Shown here piece by piece: positions 20,877 to 32,782 of a DNA stretch of 64,000 bases. The notes beneath the pieces are model-generated. The model was not told the origin of the DNA, ran no database searches, and saw only the letters and a program-made list of their open reading frames with translations. Numbering within the stretch: the stretch's first letter is position 1; each line of letters begins with the position of its first letter. The translations under genes and the position numbers were made by a program. This DNA comes from Alligator mississippiensis. Lineage: Eukaryota > Chordata > Crocodylia > Alligatoridae. The stretch is taken from positions 17,708,001 through 17,772,000 of the forward strand of contig NC_081831.1 in assembly GCF_030867095.1 (NCBI RefSeq), given 5' to 3'.

Positions 20877-23800
20877 TAGTGAACCTTAACCACAGGGTGA
20901 GTCAAGAGTCAAGCTCCAGTGAAAGGCAGGAGTTCAGGCACATCTCTGTGTTTAGCACTTCCTAGCTCCTGGTACTAACAGGCTTTCTGAATTGCTGTTT
21001 GGAGGTACTCCCTACTCCCCTTTCTTTGCATAGAGTACAGAGGTATCTCTGAATTTTGATAATTGATTGTATAGGGATCACAGGGGCTCAACTTTGGCAA
21101 AGGAAATTTCCCTCCTGGTATAACAGTGCCCAATGCCTTATAGGTGCCTACACAACTGCTTTGAATTTGGGCCTATCATGACCAAGTTCATGACAACATG
21201 GCATGTGCCGTGGTCCATGCCATTTAATTAGCTGACATTATCAAAATCTGCAGTTAATTTCTGTATTTGATGCTGAACCCTCCTGCTCCAGGTGTCATGG
21301 CTTTGGACTCAACAGGAAACAAAGTGTCTTTCTGCACTAAGGATTAAACTTTCAGCAGGCTGCATAGCAGTGGAGCTCCCTCTGCCTTTGCCCTAGGCAG
21401 CAGTGCTGTTCCACTGCAGGAAAAGGGAACAGGATTTGTCAGTCCTGCCCAAGAGCTCAGCAGTCTCAGACAATCATACAGTCCTGCTCTCCAGGGCTGC
21501 CCTGTCATCTAGCGTGCTGGGGAGAGGGGGCCTCAGTCGGTGTGGAGGGGCAGGTTGAATGAAGCGGTATTATGTGGATTGCAAAGGCATTCTTCCCAGT
21601 GGACAAAGCACCAGCTGTGGGGGAAGCTTGTGCAAATCTGTAGCCCATTTTTCAACTCCCCTGTCTCTATCCATTGGCATCTGGATTTTCAGCATCAGTC
21701 ACTCTGACTGCCTGCTGGTTCCAGGATTAAGAGATTTGTTGAGCTCCAATGTGTTGCGAGGCCTGTTTTTTCTTTTGTTTATTCCCCTCACTTATTCTGA
21801 AGTGGCATAACCATTTTTGGAACATCTGAACTCTGGTTTCCCAGGGATTCTGCTGCAACATCTGTAGCACATGGAAGCTGTTCATTCCTTGGAAAATCTC
21901 AGTTATCTATGGCAGGTTCACCTGTATGCAATTGTTGGTCATGTCTAGTTGGCATTTTCCCTCTTTTCTCTCTTATCATTTTATAGATCGCTTTATTCAC
22001 TTTCAAGGGTTTCAGTTACATGAATATTCTGGAAGCCTGCTGCTTCCTACATGGAAAAGCCAATGAACAATCTGGTTCCTCTCTGATTCATTAGATCATT
22101 GTTTCATGGCCTGGACCTCCTCTGCTGCTCCATCTTGCTATAAGTTTGTTAAGTTTTTTTCCAGTTTGTCACGGGCCTTTGTGGGGGGAGAGTTAAGATT
22201 AATTTTTTAGTATGTTTTGTCCAAAAGGCGTATTAGGTTGTTGCATATTTTGAAATGTTATTTCTTTGGTTGTGGCTTTTCCTCGTTTGCTTTGTTTCAA
22301 GAAAGGAAAGTTGGAACAAAACCTCGCTGAAAGCAAACTCAGGGGGCCACCCTGGCTCTGTGGACCTCAAAGGTAAAACTCCCGTGGTCCTCAATTTATA
22401 CTCAGGGTTACATCCAAAGTGATGGTTACAGCCATATCCTTGCATTAGGTGAGGAACAGGCAATAAGTTCTTCATGTGTTCATAATGGGTTGCTTTCCTC
22501 TCTGCCATCCTTTGTCTTTAAACTCTGAGAAAAATTCATATCACATGAGAAGTAAATGGAATGGAACTACACCAAAGAAGAATTTGCCCTTTTGTGTCAT
22601 TGTACTGCAAAGAAAGCAAAATCCCAAGCACACCCGACCCTCATATTTATGATGGGAGAAAGCTTAATCATGAACTTCCCATTGACCTCTTGTCTGCTCT
22701 CCTGTGTGTCCTGCCTTCATTGAATCCCTTTCAAAATCCACCACCTCCTGTATTTGTGTCCTCAATGGCAATCTCAGCAGAGTAGCCACTGCCTATGTGG
22801 ACAGGAATTAGACTTCTTTCTTAGTCCTACTGGGGGTTGTTCTGTCTCTTTGTGTTTGGAAAAAAAATACTTTCAGCTGGTTATTCAATGGAAAAGTGAT
22901 TTATGGGGTGTTAGTGTCCTGATTGGCTGAGCTTGCACAGCTACAAAATGTAATAGGGTGTAGCTGGGTACATAGAGACATTTGGTTCATCTCAAACTGT
23001 GGGCACAAGAGCAGTAGGATACTTTGGCTTTGACATTGCAACTTCCTTTAATGTGTTTTTAAAGACAGCTTTGGATGAAATTGGAGGGGTTTCATTAACT
23101 TAGTGAAACTCAAAATGAAAATAATTGAAAACAAATGTCCTGGATCCTTTCCTTCATTGTGCAATTGCAAAAGTCTGTCAATGACATCCCAAGTCATTCA
23201 AGACTCTAGTTATGCTGTTTTAGATACTGAGGCCAATGCTTTTCTTTGGTCTTTTTTTTACAAGGTTTAGGCATCAGCTGGCAATATAGAAAAGGAGAGA
23301 GAAGTGAATTTGCTGCATGTCACCATGCTGAACAAACAAGTGATTTTAGGAATGCAAGCAACTTGTAAAGATTGGGGAGATGGGTAATTGTAAAGGGAGG
23401 AATTGTGAAATGGGAAACTGCAGCTTAAAAAAGCAGTTAAGTGACTTAAGGTACCTAAATCCCAGTTTCAAAACAGACTGAAACCCAATCCATGCATGTG
23501 AAGCATTTAAATAATTTTAAGCATCAGAGTCTCAGAAGCCCAAGTCTCACTGAAAGTATAGTAAGGGACACATCTTTTGCCTTTACTAATTAAAGTAAGT
23601 TTTTACCATGTTTTACCCATGTTCAACATCTCAGAGCCCATACCCCCTGGAAGAGACATTAAATCTGTATTCCCCTTCAGATTGAGTATCATCAGCAAAA
23701 TATGTAACTAAGGTGCAACTCGATCATGATTGATATGCCAAAAAATGTGACTCGGGTTTTCAGATCACAGGATGTATTTGTTGGGCTGGAGATTAGAATA

Positions 23801-24229
23801 ACCATCTTTTTCACTGTTAAGCTGAGCAACTTTGCTCTGGAACTGGTAAGAATTCATAAATATGGAACCACATGCTGACACCTCTAGAAAGCCACTTTTC
23901 AGAGAAGAATAGTATTCCATGTGAAATTCATCTCTGTACAGAGAAGTAGCACTAGGCCTCTCTAAATTCACTCCCGTGGTAGCTAAGAGCAGAAAATAGA
24001 GTAGGATTGCATGTAGCTTTCTCACCAAATCACAAGTGCCCAGCAGTCTTTCAAACTCAGGAAGGCAATGTGTTTAGTATTCTGCCACAGACCTGCTGTG
24101 TGATTTCAGTCAATCAGTAAATCACATCTTTTTTCCTACTTCCACCTCTTGTCTCTCACTTTGCTTTTCTTCCTATTTAGGCTGTAACATGTGTGGAGCA
24201 GAGGTTGTCTCTCATACTGAGCTGCAGCT
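20877..24229. other. Unrecognised unique sequence
   Basis: No exon, RNA gene or clear repeat was recognised. A weak MIR-like phrase (CTGCTGTGTGATTTCAG) occurs near 24092 but is too short to call. Confidence 0.4.
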
Positions 24230-24231
24230 AC

Positions 24232-24410
24232 CAGGGACTGTCCGAATCATTGTAGCTCTCCAATTCTTTTCTGAAGATTTGGAGAGCTTTGAATCGATTT
24301 GGACCTTTTTATTGGTCCCCTGATTCAATTCGGATTCAGAGATTTGGCCATCAAATCAGGCCAAATCTTCTCTGAATCAAATCACCACCTAAAGATCACA
24401 CAGCCCTACT
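24232..24410. mobile_element. Short relic of the fold-back hAT family seen at 50 kb
   Basis: The phrases GAATCGATTTGG, CTGATTCAATTCGGATTC and TTTGGCCATCAAATCAGG match the right arm of the 809-bp element at 49976-50784. The end CACAGCCCTA matches its terminus. The left edge is less certain (AGGGACTGTCCGAATC near 24235). It is internally deleted and abuts the next MITE. Confidence 0.6.
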
Positions 24411-24971
24411 GGGCATGTCTACGTGTTCATTAATGCGCAGTAGTTGCTATGCATTTAGTTTAGTACTTGTTTAATGATATACAATGGCGATGCATAGGGG
24501 TGCACATGGGTGCATGTGTACCCCCTGAGATTGGCAGTTCACCCCCTGACAGGAGTGCTGTTGATGCTGCCAGTGCTGCCTGCAGGCAGTTGCCGCTCGT
24601 CACACCCCCCCCTACCCCTGACATCACTGGCGGCATCTGCGGGGTGGTCCCTGATTGTTGCTGGCCACCACCAGAGCTGCTGCTGGTGTCCACTGGTCAG
24701 TGCTTGCCCTCCCCCCCCCATGCTGACACTGCTGCAGCTGCCTGCAGGAGCTCCCTGCTTGCTGCCGCCATACCCCCCACCACTGCCACTGCTGCCACCA
24801 CCTGTGGGTGGTTGCTGTGCCCCCCCAGCTTCCAGGGGCATGTGTCGTTCATGATAAAGTACTAACTAAATGCGCAGTAACTACAGTAGTACTGGTGCAC
24901 AGTTTTTTTATGACGTTTGTGCACAGTGTTATTAGGCTACTGCACTGTAAGCATGTTGTATAGATGTGTCC
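24411..24971. mobile_element. MITE of the GGGCATGTCTAC family, copy 2, split by another transposon
   Basis: It starts GGGCATGTCTACGTG and ends TTGTATAGATGTGTCC, inverted complements of each other with some differences. Family phrases such as AATGCGCAGTAG and TTTAGTACTTG flank the inserted element at 24482-24850. Without that insertion the MITE would be about 190 bp. Confidence 0.65.
24482..24850 (+). mobile_element. Non-autonomous hAT-like element inserted in the MITE
   Basis: The element starts CAATGGCGATGCATAGGGG and ends GTGTCGTTC. It is flanked by ATGATATA (24474-24481) and ATGATAAA (24851-24858), a 7-of-8 match to an 8-bp duplication. The first 70 bp (GTGCACATGGGTGCATG, GTACCCCCTGAGATTGG) are typical of hAT elements of the Zaphod type, and the interior is a GC-rich CTGCTGCC/CACCAC-type filler. 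It is related, in the opposite orientation, to 26796-27182. The filler gives open frames of 100-130 codons on both strands that are not genes. Confidence 0.72.
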
Positions 24972-26652
24972 ATTGTCCACAGACGAGAAGCTATGGAGAG
25001 TCAGCTTAATGACTGCTCTGACTGAATAGTGGGATGCTGAGGAGCTTGACTGGAGCTGGGAAAAGCTAGTCCCCAATAGTGAAATGAGGGGTGGGTGACT
25101 GGGGCATCAGCTGCTACCTCTGCTGGCTTGGCCACTGTTGCTGCCACCAGTCCAGCTGCCATCATTGCCCCCACTGCCACTCCAGCCCACAGTGCAGAAC
25201 TAGGTTGTTACATTTCGGCTTGTCCTTCCAGCTTGTCTGCAAGGATTGGGAGGTGGAGAAAATGGAAAATGCCAAAACTGGACTAAAGGAAGGAGAGAGG
25301 GCAAAGCAGTGTCGCAGAAAGGGCTCACGGGAAGACAACAGGAAAGACTCACAGAATGACGCAGGAAGCTTTGCATTCTGGGAAGGGAAGTGGGTTAAAC
25401 ACAGGACCTGACAGTACCAGAGACACTAGCTGAACTAAAAAGCCTTCACGGCTCTAAAGACAAGCCAGGAGTTTCAGGAGAAGGACCTTGGACACTCAAG
25501 GAGACTCTGACTTAGACCCAAAGGACACTTTAGAGTGGTAAAGAAACCAAGGCAGGAAAAATGCAGAGAAGTGTTTACTATGTTGTCTAGATATTCATAT
25601 TTCTTATATTTCTAAGCAAAGAGTAATGGTGGGTTACAATTCTGTGCAACATCTGCCTGCATCTCTGTTTGCTTTATTTATCTTGTGTCCCTGAAGGGTT
25701 TAACTGTAAACCCAAAGTACCCAAATGGCTGGAGTTCTGCAAGACATGCCTAAGCTACTTGGTATCTGGGGGTCAGTACGCTTCTAGAGGCGTAAGGCAG
25801 ATGGGTTGAGAGGCCCTGCTTTGTAAAGGAAGCAGACAAGGCCTATGTCTAGGAAATGTGCCAGAGAGGCCAAGGGAAGAAACAATGCTGCTGCCTTTTC
25901 AGACCAAGGAATGCTTAAAAGTACATGGGTCCTCTGGATTGAGACCAAAGGCAGCTGCCTGGTGAATGTCCATAGGGGGAGCTCTGTCAGGACTGTGACA
26001 GAGCATAATTACACCATTCCTTTACAGAACAATTCAGACCATAAATTAGGAGTGCATGATTGGAGGGGTCTCTTTTCAGTTCTACACAGCTTTGTTTGGA
26101 ATGAGTAGCCAAAATTTTAACAAGTCACTCTGGTAGATCAGAAAAGCCGTTGGACATGGATTTCTCATATAAAGCCAATTGAATGCTATTATAACCCACA
26201 GTATATCTCCTGAGTACAGGATTTTCTGGTAAGACACATATACAATGTTCTTTGTTAATATATGCAAGTGACCACAAGGAATGCAGCAGTTCAAACTTCA
26301 GCTTTTATAACCTGCAAAGAACTGAGAGTGAAAAAAAATCAGTTGACTTTGCAGCCCAAAATGTTTTATCCATGCAGGTCTGGTGTAAATATCAGCTCAC
26401 CTCCTGACACAATTCCAAAAATTCCTGTCTGAGTCTCAAAAAAGGATCAACTCTTTATTCACTGAGGCCAACTCGAGGCAGAGCACACGCAGTCCATATT
26501 GTTCAAATTTCCAGATTTTAATAGCTTCCGCAATCCACTTTACAGTCTTGCTCAGTTTGCATTTGAATCTTCAAGCTTTCCCATTTCTCTACTTCCTGAA
26601 TCACACTGGCCTCAAGTCCCCACATTTAGAGCTCCTCAGTCCTAAACCCTGA
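24972..26652. other. Unrecognised sequence
   Basis: Nothing could be assigned. The 25.4-26.0 kb part has a texture seen in some LTR relics, but I found no ends or flanking duplications and do not call it. Confidence 0.35.
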
Positions 26653-27718
26653 AGGACAGAAGTTATACATAAACCAGTTTCAAAATGGCTGAAACTGGTT
26701 TAAGATAAACCTGGTTGAATATAGTATGAGACTTAACTGATTTGGGTCAAACAGGTTTATGAAACTTTGGTCCCAGAACCCTTCTTGGTTCAAGTCATGA
26801 ACAACTTGTGCCTCTTAAGGCTGGGGGGCATGGTGACCACCCACAGGCGGCGGCAGTGTCAGCAGCAGGGGCATGGCAGTGGTAAGTGGGGACATCTGCG
26901 GTGAGGGCAGTGCAAGCAGGGACTGCCCACAGGTGGCTGCAGTGGTGTTGGCGGTGAGGGGAGGAGGGTGACGAGCGGCAGGTAGTGAGTGGAGACTGCC
27001 TGCAACCACCGTCCATGCTGTTCGTGGTGGTGAATGGGGACTACCCGCTGCCACTGCCGCATTAGCAGCAAGGGGGGGAGGGGGGTGGTAACTGCCTGCA
27101 GAAGCTGGTGGCAGCTTTGGCAGTAGCCAATCTCAGTGTGGGAGCACATGCCCCCTTGTGCCCCCCCTCTGTGTTGCCTATGATTCAAGTTAAATCACAG
27201 TCCCCCAGCATCCCAGCATGCTTTCCAGCTCTGGGCTGGAGTGTGCTGTCTGTTCCAACAGAGGAGGACTGGGGAGGAGGGGGAGGCAGGGACTGCCCCC
27301 AAACAAACCCTGGCTGGGGTCTGGGGCCAGGGAGCAGGTTAAACACCTCTTTCCCTCTTCTAATTTACTGCTGGCTGCAACTGTGGACTACGAATCCCAG
27401 AGACACCTGGAAGCAGCCCCTGCCTGTGCCTGGAAGCAGGAAGAGTCCTGCTTCCGTGAGTCTGGACCGCAAATCCTAGAGACCTCGGGGGCAGCAGGAA
27501 GAGGAAGTGAACACACAGCCCATTCTGGCTATGTGCCAGAGAGCCATGCTTTACTACCTCCTGGCTTCTGGCCTGATCCACTACAGGCATGTGGCTGCAT
27601 TTCCTGAATCAAAAGTAAATGTGTGTTCAGCTATTTCTCAGTTTAATCTCTGAAGCTTAGATTAGCCTGCAAAGACTGAATCAATTCAGCCTCAGGCTTG
27701 TTGACTGTCTGTACTTGG
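26653..27718. mobile_element. Non-autonomous DNA transposon, GGGACAG-ended family, copy 2
   Basis: It starts AGGACAGAAGTTATAC and ends GACTGTCTGTACTTGG, the same termini as the 2.1-kb copy but more eroded. The left body has CAAAATGGCTGAAACTGG and GACTTAACTGATTTGGGTC, shared with both other copies. The right body has CAGTCCCCCAGCATCCC and GCAAAGACTGAATCAATTC, shared with copy 1. It is interrupted by a second transposon at 26796-27182. Without that insertion it is about 670 bp. No transposase frame is present. Confidence 0.68.
26796..27182 (-). mobile_element. Non-autonomous hAT-like element nested in copy 2
   Basis: On the plus strand it runs from CATGAACAAC to GTTGCCTATG, giving inverted termini CATnnnCAAC. 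It is flanked by GTTCAAGT (26788-26795) and ATTCAAGT (27183-27190), a 7-of-8 match to an 8-bp duplication. The body is the reverse complement of the element at 24482-24850: CCCCCCAGC near the 3' end, GAGATTGG and GGGGGCACAAGGG near the 5' end. The host element at 2.1 kb supplies the approximate empty site. The GC-rich filler is non-coding. Confidence 0.8.
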
Positions 27719-30700
27719 CCTGAATGTTTTACACTCTCTAGGTGTAATGGTTTCTCATGCTATACCTCCTTTTATGCTGGCACAAAGGGCCTAGTAAACT
27801 AGTGAAAGGGCCTATTAAACTCAGGAGCCCTCTGAGTTGCGAGAGCCTCTGCTTGGTACAGAGAGATGTGAGATCTCTACCCTTGTCCCCTCTCCATCCC
27901 TAGGACAGCGAGTGAGTAGATAATATGTAATATGGCCTAGAAAATGGGACATGCCTAGAGCTGCCCTATTTCTGATGGCTGAACAACCCCACTGGGCAAC
28001 TGGCAATTGTACTAAAGTTAGTGCACTTCTGAGGGGCAATAGGCAGTATAACATGATGTTTGCTTTCTCCTTTGATCATGTCTTGGGCTGAGCACAACTT
28101 AGTTGGGCCTGAGACCTGAATGCTCTGTATAAAATAAAGATGAAAAGATACTGGGATGGTGATCCAGACCAAAATTCAACTGTTCTTTTTCAAGTCCTTT
28201 CTTCTGTTCATTCCATATTCCTTTTGCTGTCCAACAAGACAGAAGAATCTGATTGAATATGATTATATTTTAATTATATTCTGAAGGATTAAAAATTAAA
28301 TTTTACAAGGGCACTTGGACACCTTTTAGGTGCACCTTAGAAAGTCTTGTAAAAATAAAGGACAATGCGGTTTGGCCTTGAAATCCAGTGAGTTGTTACT
28401 TTGCTCCATGCTACATTACTAGAACAGAAAACTGCAAGAGAAGGTGTTCAGATACATGGTGAGGAAGGCAATAAAAATACCTCGAGTGATAACTACATAG
28501 ATACACTATAATGTATATCTGATTAGATGTCAGATGTTCTTTCTGTCTTTATCATCATCATCTCCTTGTGCTGTTCTGTATTTTTTAATAACTCCTGAGA
28601 GAATTAGACTAGATCACCAGCTGATGTAAACAGCCGTAGTTCAACAGAGCTTTTAAAAGAGTTCAGGAGACCTGTGCTGATTTGCGACATCTGTGGACCT
28701 GGCTCATCATTTGCAGAGGGGAAAATATGAATACAATGGCAAGTTAAACACAGAGGAGAAATGTGAGAACATTAAGGCTTTTTTAGGAACACTGTCATTA
28801 AAAATATTCAGTTGCTCCAAAGTAATTAGCAGAAGAAAAACAAATAGATGATGGACAGCAACAGGTTTGAACCACTAGCAAAATTGTGTTTGGGGGAATC
28901 AAAGCAAACTAATTTTTTTGCAGTAATAACACATTAAGTCTCTGAGACTGGTAAGCAGTTATCAACAAAGGAGCAGCCACAGCCTTCTAAATGGCTGTGC
29001 CAAGTGTTATTTTGGTTTGGCCAAAACAAATTGCAGTTTCCCGTCTCCATGCAAGTTTTAAAACATAGGTTGTCATTTTAGGGAAATAGTGTATGAAGCT
29101 GATGAATGGTTGTTAAAATATCTCATTTGCCAGAAATATTTATGGATTCTACAATTTAGATGCAAATTATAGGAAACCAAATCCAGATCCCAGAGGCAGG
29201 ATAAAAACTTACTAACTAATTATCCTTTGCTATAATGGGAAATGCACCCATCATCTTTTTTTCTCTCTCTCTTTTGTTCTTCCTTTTTTGGGTCCCACAT
29301 TGAATCATGTTGGTGTTTTTTTCTTCAGAAAATGCTGAGAACTCCCCCCTCTGAAAATCAGGAGCCCGATCTTCAACTTATATAAATTGTTGTACCTCAA
29401 CTGAAGTCATCAGTACTCTGACAATTTACCTCCGCTTCTGGCCCTGGCCCCTTCATTTTATTTCAAGATGAGTAAAAACGGAGTAACTGAAAATTATTCG
29501 AAACTTGACCTAATAGCGGGTGGGTGGTGCTGAAATAGATATAGCAACAGGAAAAGAATGTGCCCTGAAAAAAACCACGCTTCACAGAGGACATGGAACA
29601 GTAACGTTGGTTAAAGCAATCAGTATGTGTCATAATGTTTATTTAAGTAGAAGCTGGGACGATGGAAACGTGTTGCAGCTGGGGAGAAGCCCAAGAGTGC
29701 TAAGAAGTGGAAGAGAGCTTAGATTTAGTAGCTGTCTCTCTTGAAAAGGAAAACAAGCTACGCTATCAAGCAATCTATGGGCCGATAGCTGCTGAGGACA
29801 CAGGGTAGCAGCTGACTGCTAGCTCTAGTAAAGGAGTGAGGGAAGTTCAGCTTCAGGTTAACAGCCCTGAGGATGTGGTTGCAACCATAAACGGAACAAA
29901 TTTTAACTCTTTTCTAAACATAAACCCATTCCGTTTGAAGGCAGATAACCTTTATGGTCACATGGTTACCAGCAATGGTTTGAATCATTGCAGCGGCAGA
30001 GTGATGCTTGAATTCTTTCAGCAGAGGAAAGGAGAAAACATGACCTGGGAGTTTCTTCTGGCTTACTTTGTGGGGAGCCCCATCGAAGAGGAGCTCTGGC
30101 CACAGTTCTGTGGGGGCCAATGAAAGGTGGGGAAAGGGCATCTTGTAATTCATGGTGTAATGGCATGGAATCAAATAAAGGGGGTGAGCCTTGGGAGGGA
30201 GCTAGAGGGGAGTGACACCCTCCTGGGCCCTGTATCCCCCGCCCCTTACACTTTTTTTGCTGTGGTTTCCGCTCATGCAGTGGGGAGGGCTGAGGAGCTG
30301 CAGCATGGACTGCATGAGTAAACCTTTAGTGAAGGGCATTCTGGCTGATGTGGCTCTAAACAGGTTTTCTGCTGTGGGGGAGATTTTTTTGGTTGCTTGA
30401 CATGCATGTCAGCAGCAAACAAAGGAAGTGACATCTCTCGCAGGAGCAGAAGGTGTCTGGCTGCTGCTGCAGTCCCGTGTGCTACTATTGTGACTCTGAC
30501 TTCCCTGCTGCAGGGGCCGGATCTGGGGTCATTGCAGGGAAGGTGCAGGGTATGGAGAGGAGGGGACATGGGGGACCATCCAGAACCAGTGTTGGCCACT
30601 TACACTTCTGGATCAAACACTCTGCAAATGAGATCCAATAGGGCCTGGAACGGCCTCTCGAGGAAGTGATGGAAACCTTGTTGCTTGGATTTAAAACTGT

Positions 30701-31745
30701 CTGGAAAATGTCTTTTTTTGGTCCAAAATTGTAACTTTTGGTTGAAAGCCCCACACATCTAAGCCAAAGACAAAATCAGCTTTGACCAGACTCAGAAACA
30801 TTTTTTGGCCAAGAACCAAAAAAAATGTCTGGCTTTTGGGTTTTTAAGTTTTCTGATGAAAAATCAAACATTTCTGAGAAAAGCAGGTGCTTTCTGATTT
30901 TTTTCCCAATTATTTAAAAGCATTTTCTATTAAAAAGCATTTAGATGAAACATTTTTAAACAGTCCAACTTGGGATAGTTAAAGCCAGGATGAACAAAGC
31001 ACTGAAAATGTTGAATAGAAAATATTCGTTCAGGCTGGATTGGACTTTATGATTTAATTGCTCCTTCCCCAACTTCAATTGCTATGATTCTGCATTATTA
31101 ATAAATCCATGCGAGGCATTTATTTGTATGGAATCAAGAAGGGTCGTTGCCTCCATGCTCATTATCTCCTTCTCTGAAAATATATAGGCTCAGCAGTATA
31201 ATGCAGATTGCTTTTCTACTAGTCATCTCACTGCCTTCCCAGCTGGTATCTTTCCAACAGACCACAGGCACCCCAGTCTCCCTGCAAACCCCCTCCTGCT
31301 CCCCCCCCCAAAAACACATAAAGCCCATTTCAGAAACCAAATTGCCCATAATTTACATGCCTCTCCTCACTTTGAAACACAAGACGACTGATGATAACAT
31401 CATGAGTGACAGAACTGGTATCTGTTGCTAATTACAAGCTAACATTAGTCAAGTAGAGCAAGGGGCCCCATAAAAAGCTTATTCAGGGTCTCTTTCCTGC
31501 CTCTTCAAACACAATACCATCCATATTCCACCTTCCCAAGGAGTGCTCCTTCTGAACTGAGCCACTGGCTCATTGTTTAGGAAAAATGTCAGAGGAACAC
31601 TGTGAAATTATAATAATTGGAGTTTTGTGCATTTGACTGAATAATAATAATAATAATACTTAAAAACTTTTGTACTTCTATTGTACTTCCACCCTCCCAC
31701 CCCCCACAAGCCTCTTCAAATACTCTCCAAACAGTCACTAACTCT
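27719..31745. other. Unrecognised unique sequence
   Basis: No exon or RNA gene was recognised in about 4 kb. A 95-codon frame at 29836-30123 has no domain I know. A short phrase at about 30640-30680 (CCTGGAACGGCCTCTCG) resembles the WNGLPRE motif of LINEs but is too short to call. A short AATAAT microsatellite lies at 31641-31657. Confidence 0.4.
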
Positions 31746-31747
31746 CA

Positions 31748-31930
31748 AAACACCCCCTGGCCATTTTGTAGACTGTTAAGCTAAGGCACAGAGCAGTTCA
31801 AGTGTTTGGCTCAATGTCACACAGTGAGTTAGAGCAAGACCGAAGAAAGGAACTTATGAGTACTGACTTAGGCTCATTAATGTCACCACTAGCCCACATT
31901 TTGCCCAGAGCTCTAACCACCAGGCACGGC
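31748..31930 (-). repeat. MIR SINE relic
   Basis: The plus strand reads GCCATTTTGTAGACTG, GGCACAGAGCAGTTCAAG, then GGCTCAATGTCACACAGTGAG. This follows the reverse complement of MIR (CCATTTTACAG, GGCACAGAG, GTCACACAG). It is diverged, as expected of a repeat from early amniote evolution. Confidence 0.6.
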
Positions 31931-32667
31931 TCTCAATCCCTGCCTTACAAAAAGGATGTCTTTTGCAACCTGTTATATTTGTCAAGTGTTGTTTCTTGTA
32001 GGGTTGTTCCTGTTCATGTGGCACTTGTTCTGTGGCTACCTACAGGACTTCTGTTTCAGTGCTGTCAGCTTTCATGAGCACAGCCCTTCTCATGTGTTTT
32101 ACCCAGAAGCAATCACTGAGACTAGAAATAAAACCTACAGAAAAAGACTCCAGAAAACCTTCAGTTGGTTTAGCTCCCCTTCCACAAATCCCCAGCATAG
32201 GAAATCCTATATTCATTGACTCTTCTTTGGAGAGAAATTCAACCCAGTTGAGATGGCCAGTGTGAAACCTCGTTACTCCCTAAGACATTGTCTATGCATC
32301 AAATTGCACCAATTTAGCATCAGTTTAGCCAAAGATGTGATATAAAACAGACCTAGTTAAACTGCTGCAGCTTTGTGTGCAGACAGCTATGTCAGTTTAA
32401 ACCTGCCTCCTATCAGTATAAATTGTGCAAGTCATGGGATGTCTCTATGGTAACTGAAACTGCAATCACTAAATCAGTTGTAACTCACACCTCTCATTTT
32501 GGTCACAAGTCTGTATCTGCATATTTCTATATAACTGAAGTTCATTTCTGAAACAAGACAGTCCCACACTGAAATAAGACCCACACTGAATTGCTAAAAG
32601 TTTAAACTAAAACAGTTATGGTGTAGGTGAAGCCTTATGTAGGGAAAAGCTACTCCAATATAAGGAG

Positions 32668-32782
32668 GCAAGGTTCTTTGGGTAGATGTGATATCTTTTA
32701 TTAGACCAACTAAATAGTTGGAAAAATTGTTCTTTGCAAGCTTTTGGGCACAAACACCCTTCTTCAGGCATATAGAGAGCCT
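32668..32782 (-). repeat. Dispersed vertebrate repeat with hammerhead-like motif
   Basis: On the minus strand the text reads CCTGAAGAAGGGTGTTTGTG, CCCAAAAGCTTGC, TTTCCAACTATTTAGTTGG, then TAATAAAAGATATCACATC. This is a very common interspersed sequence in reptiles. CTGAAGA, a short GGG...CCC stem and an AAAA (GAAA in relatives, as I remember them) resemble the core of a type I hammerhead ribozyme, which Penelope-like elements are known to carry. I cannot assign the class firmly. Flanking sequence (32285-32455 and 32930-33012) has TGTCTA...-like ends of another possible MITE. Confidence 0.55.

Noticed and set aside
24085-24140. MIR-like CTGCTGTGTGATTTCAG
   Set aside because: Match is too short for a call.
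24467-24865. Open frames of 132, 114 and 100 codons on both strands
   Set aside because: They are by-products of the GC-rich filler of a non-autonomous transposon.
27108-27607. Open frames of 123 and 129 codons
   Set aside because: They span two nested transposons and have no recognisable domain.
29836-30123. 95-codon frame starting MREVQLQVNSPEDV
   Set aside because: Less repetitive than most, but I see no domain, splice sites or conservation evidence.
30640-30700. CTGGAACGGCCTCTCGAGG, like a LINE WNGLPRE motif
   Set aside because: Too short and isolated; no other LINE text around it.
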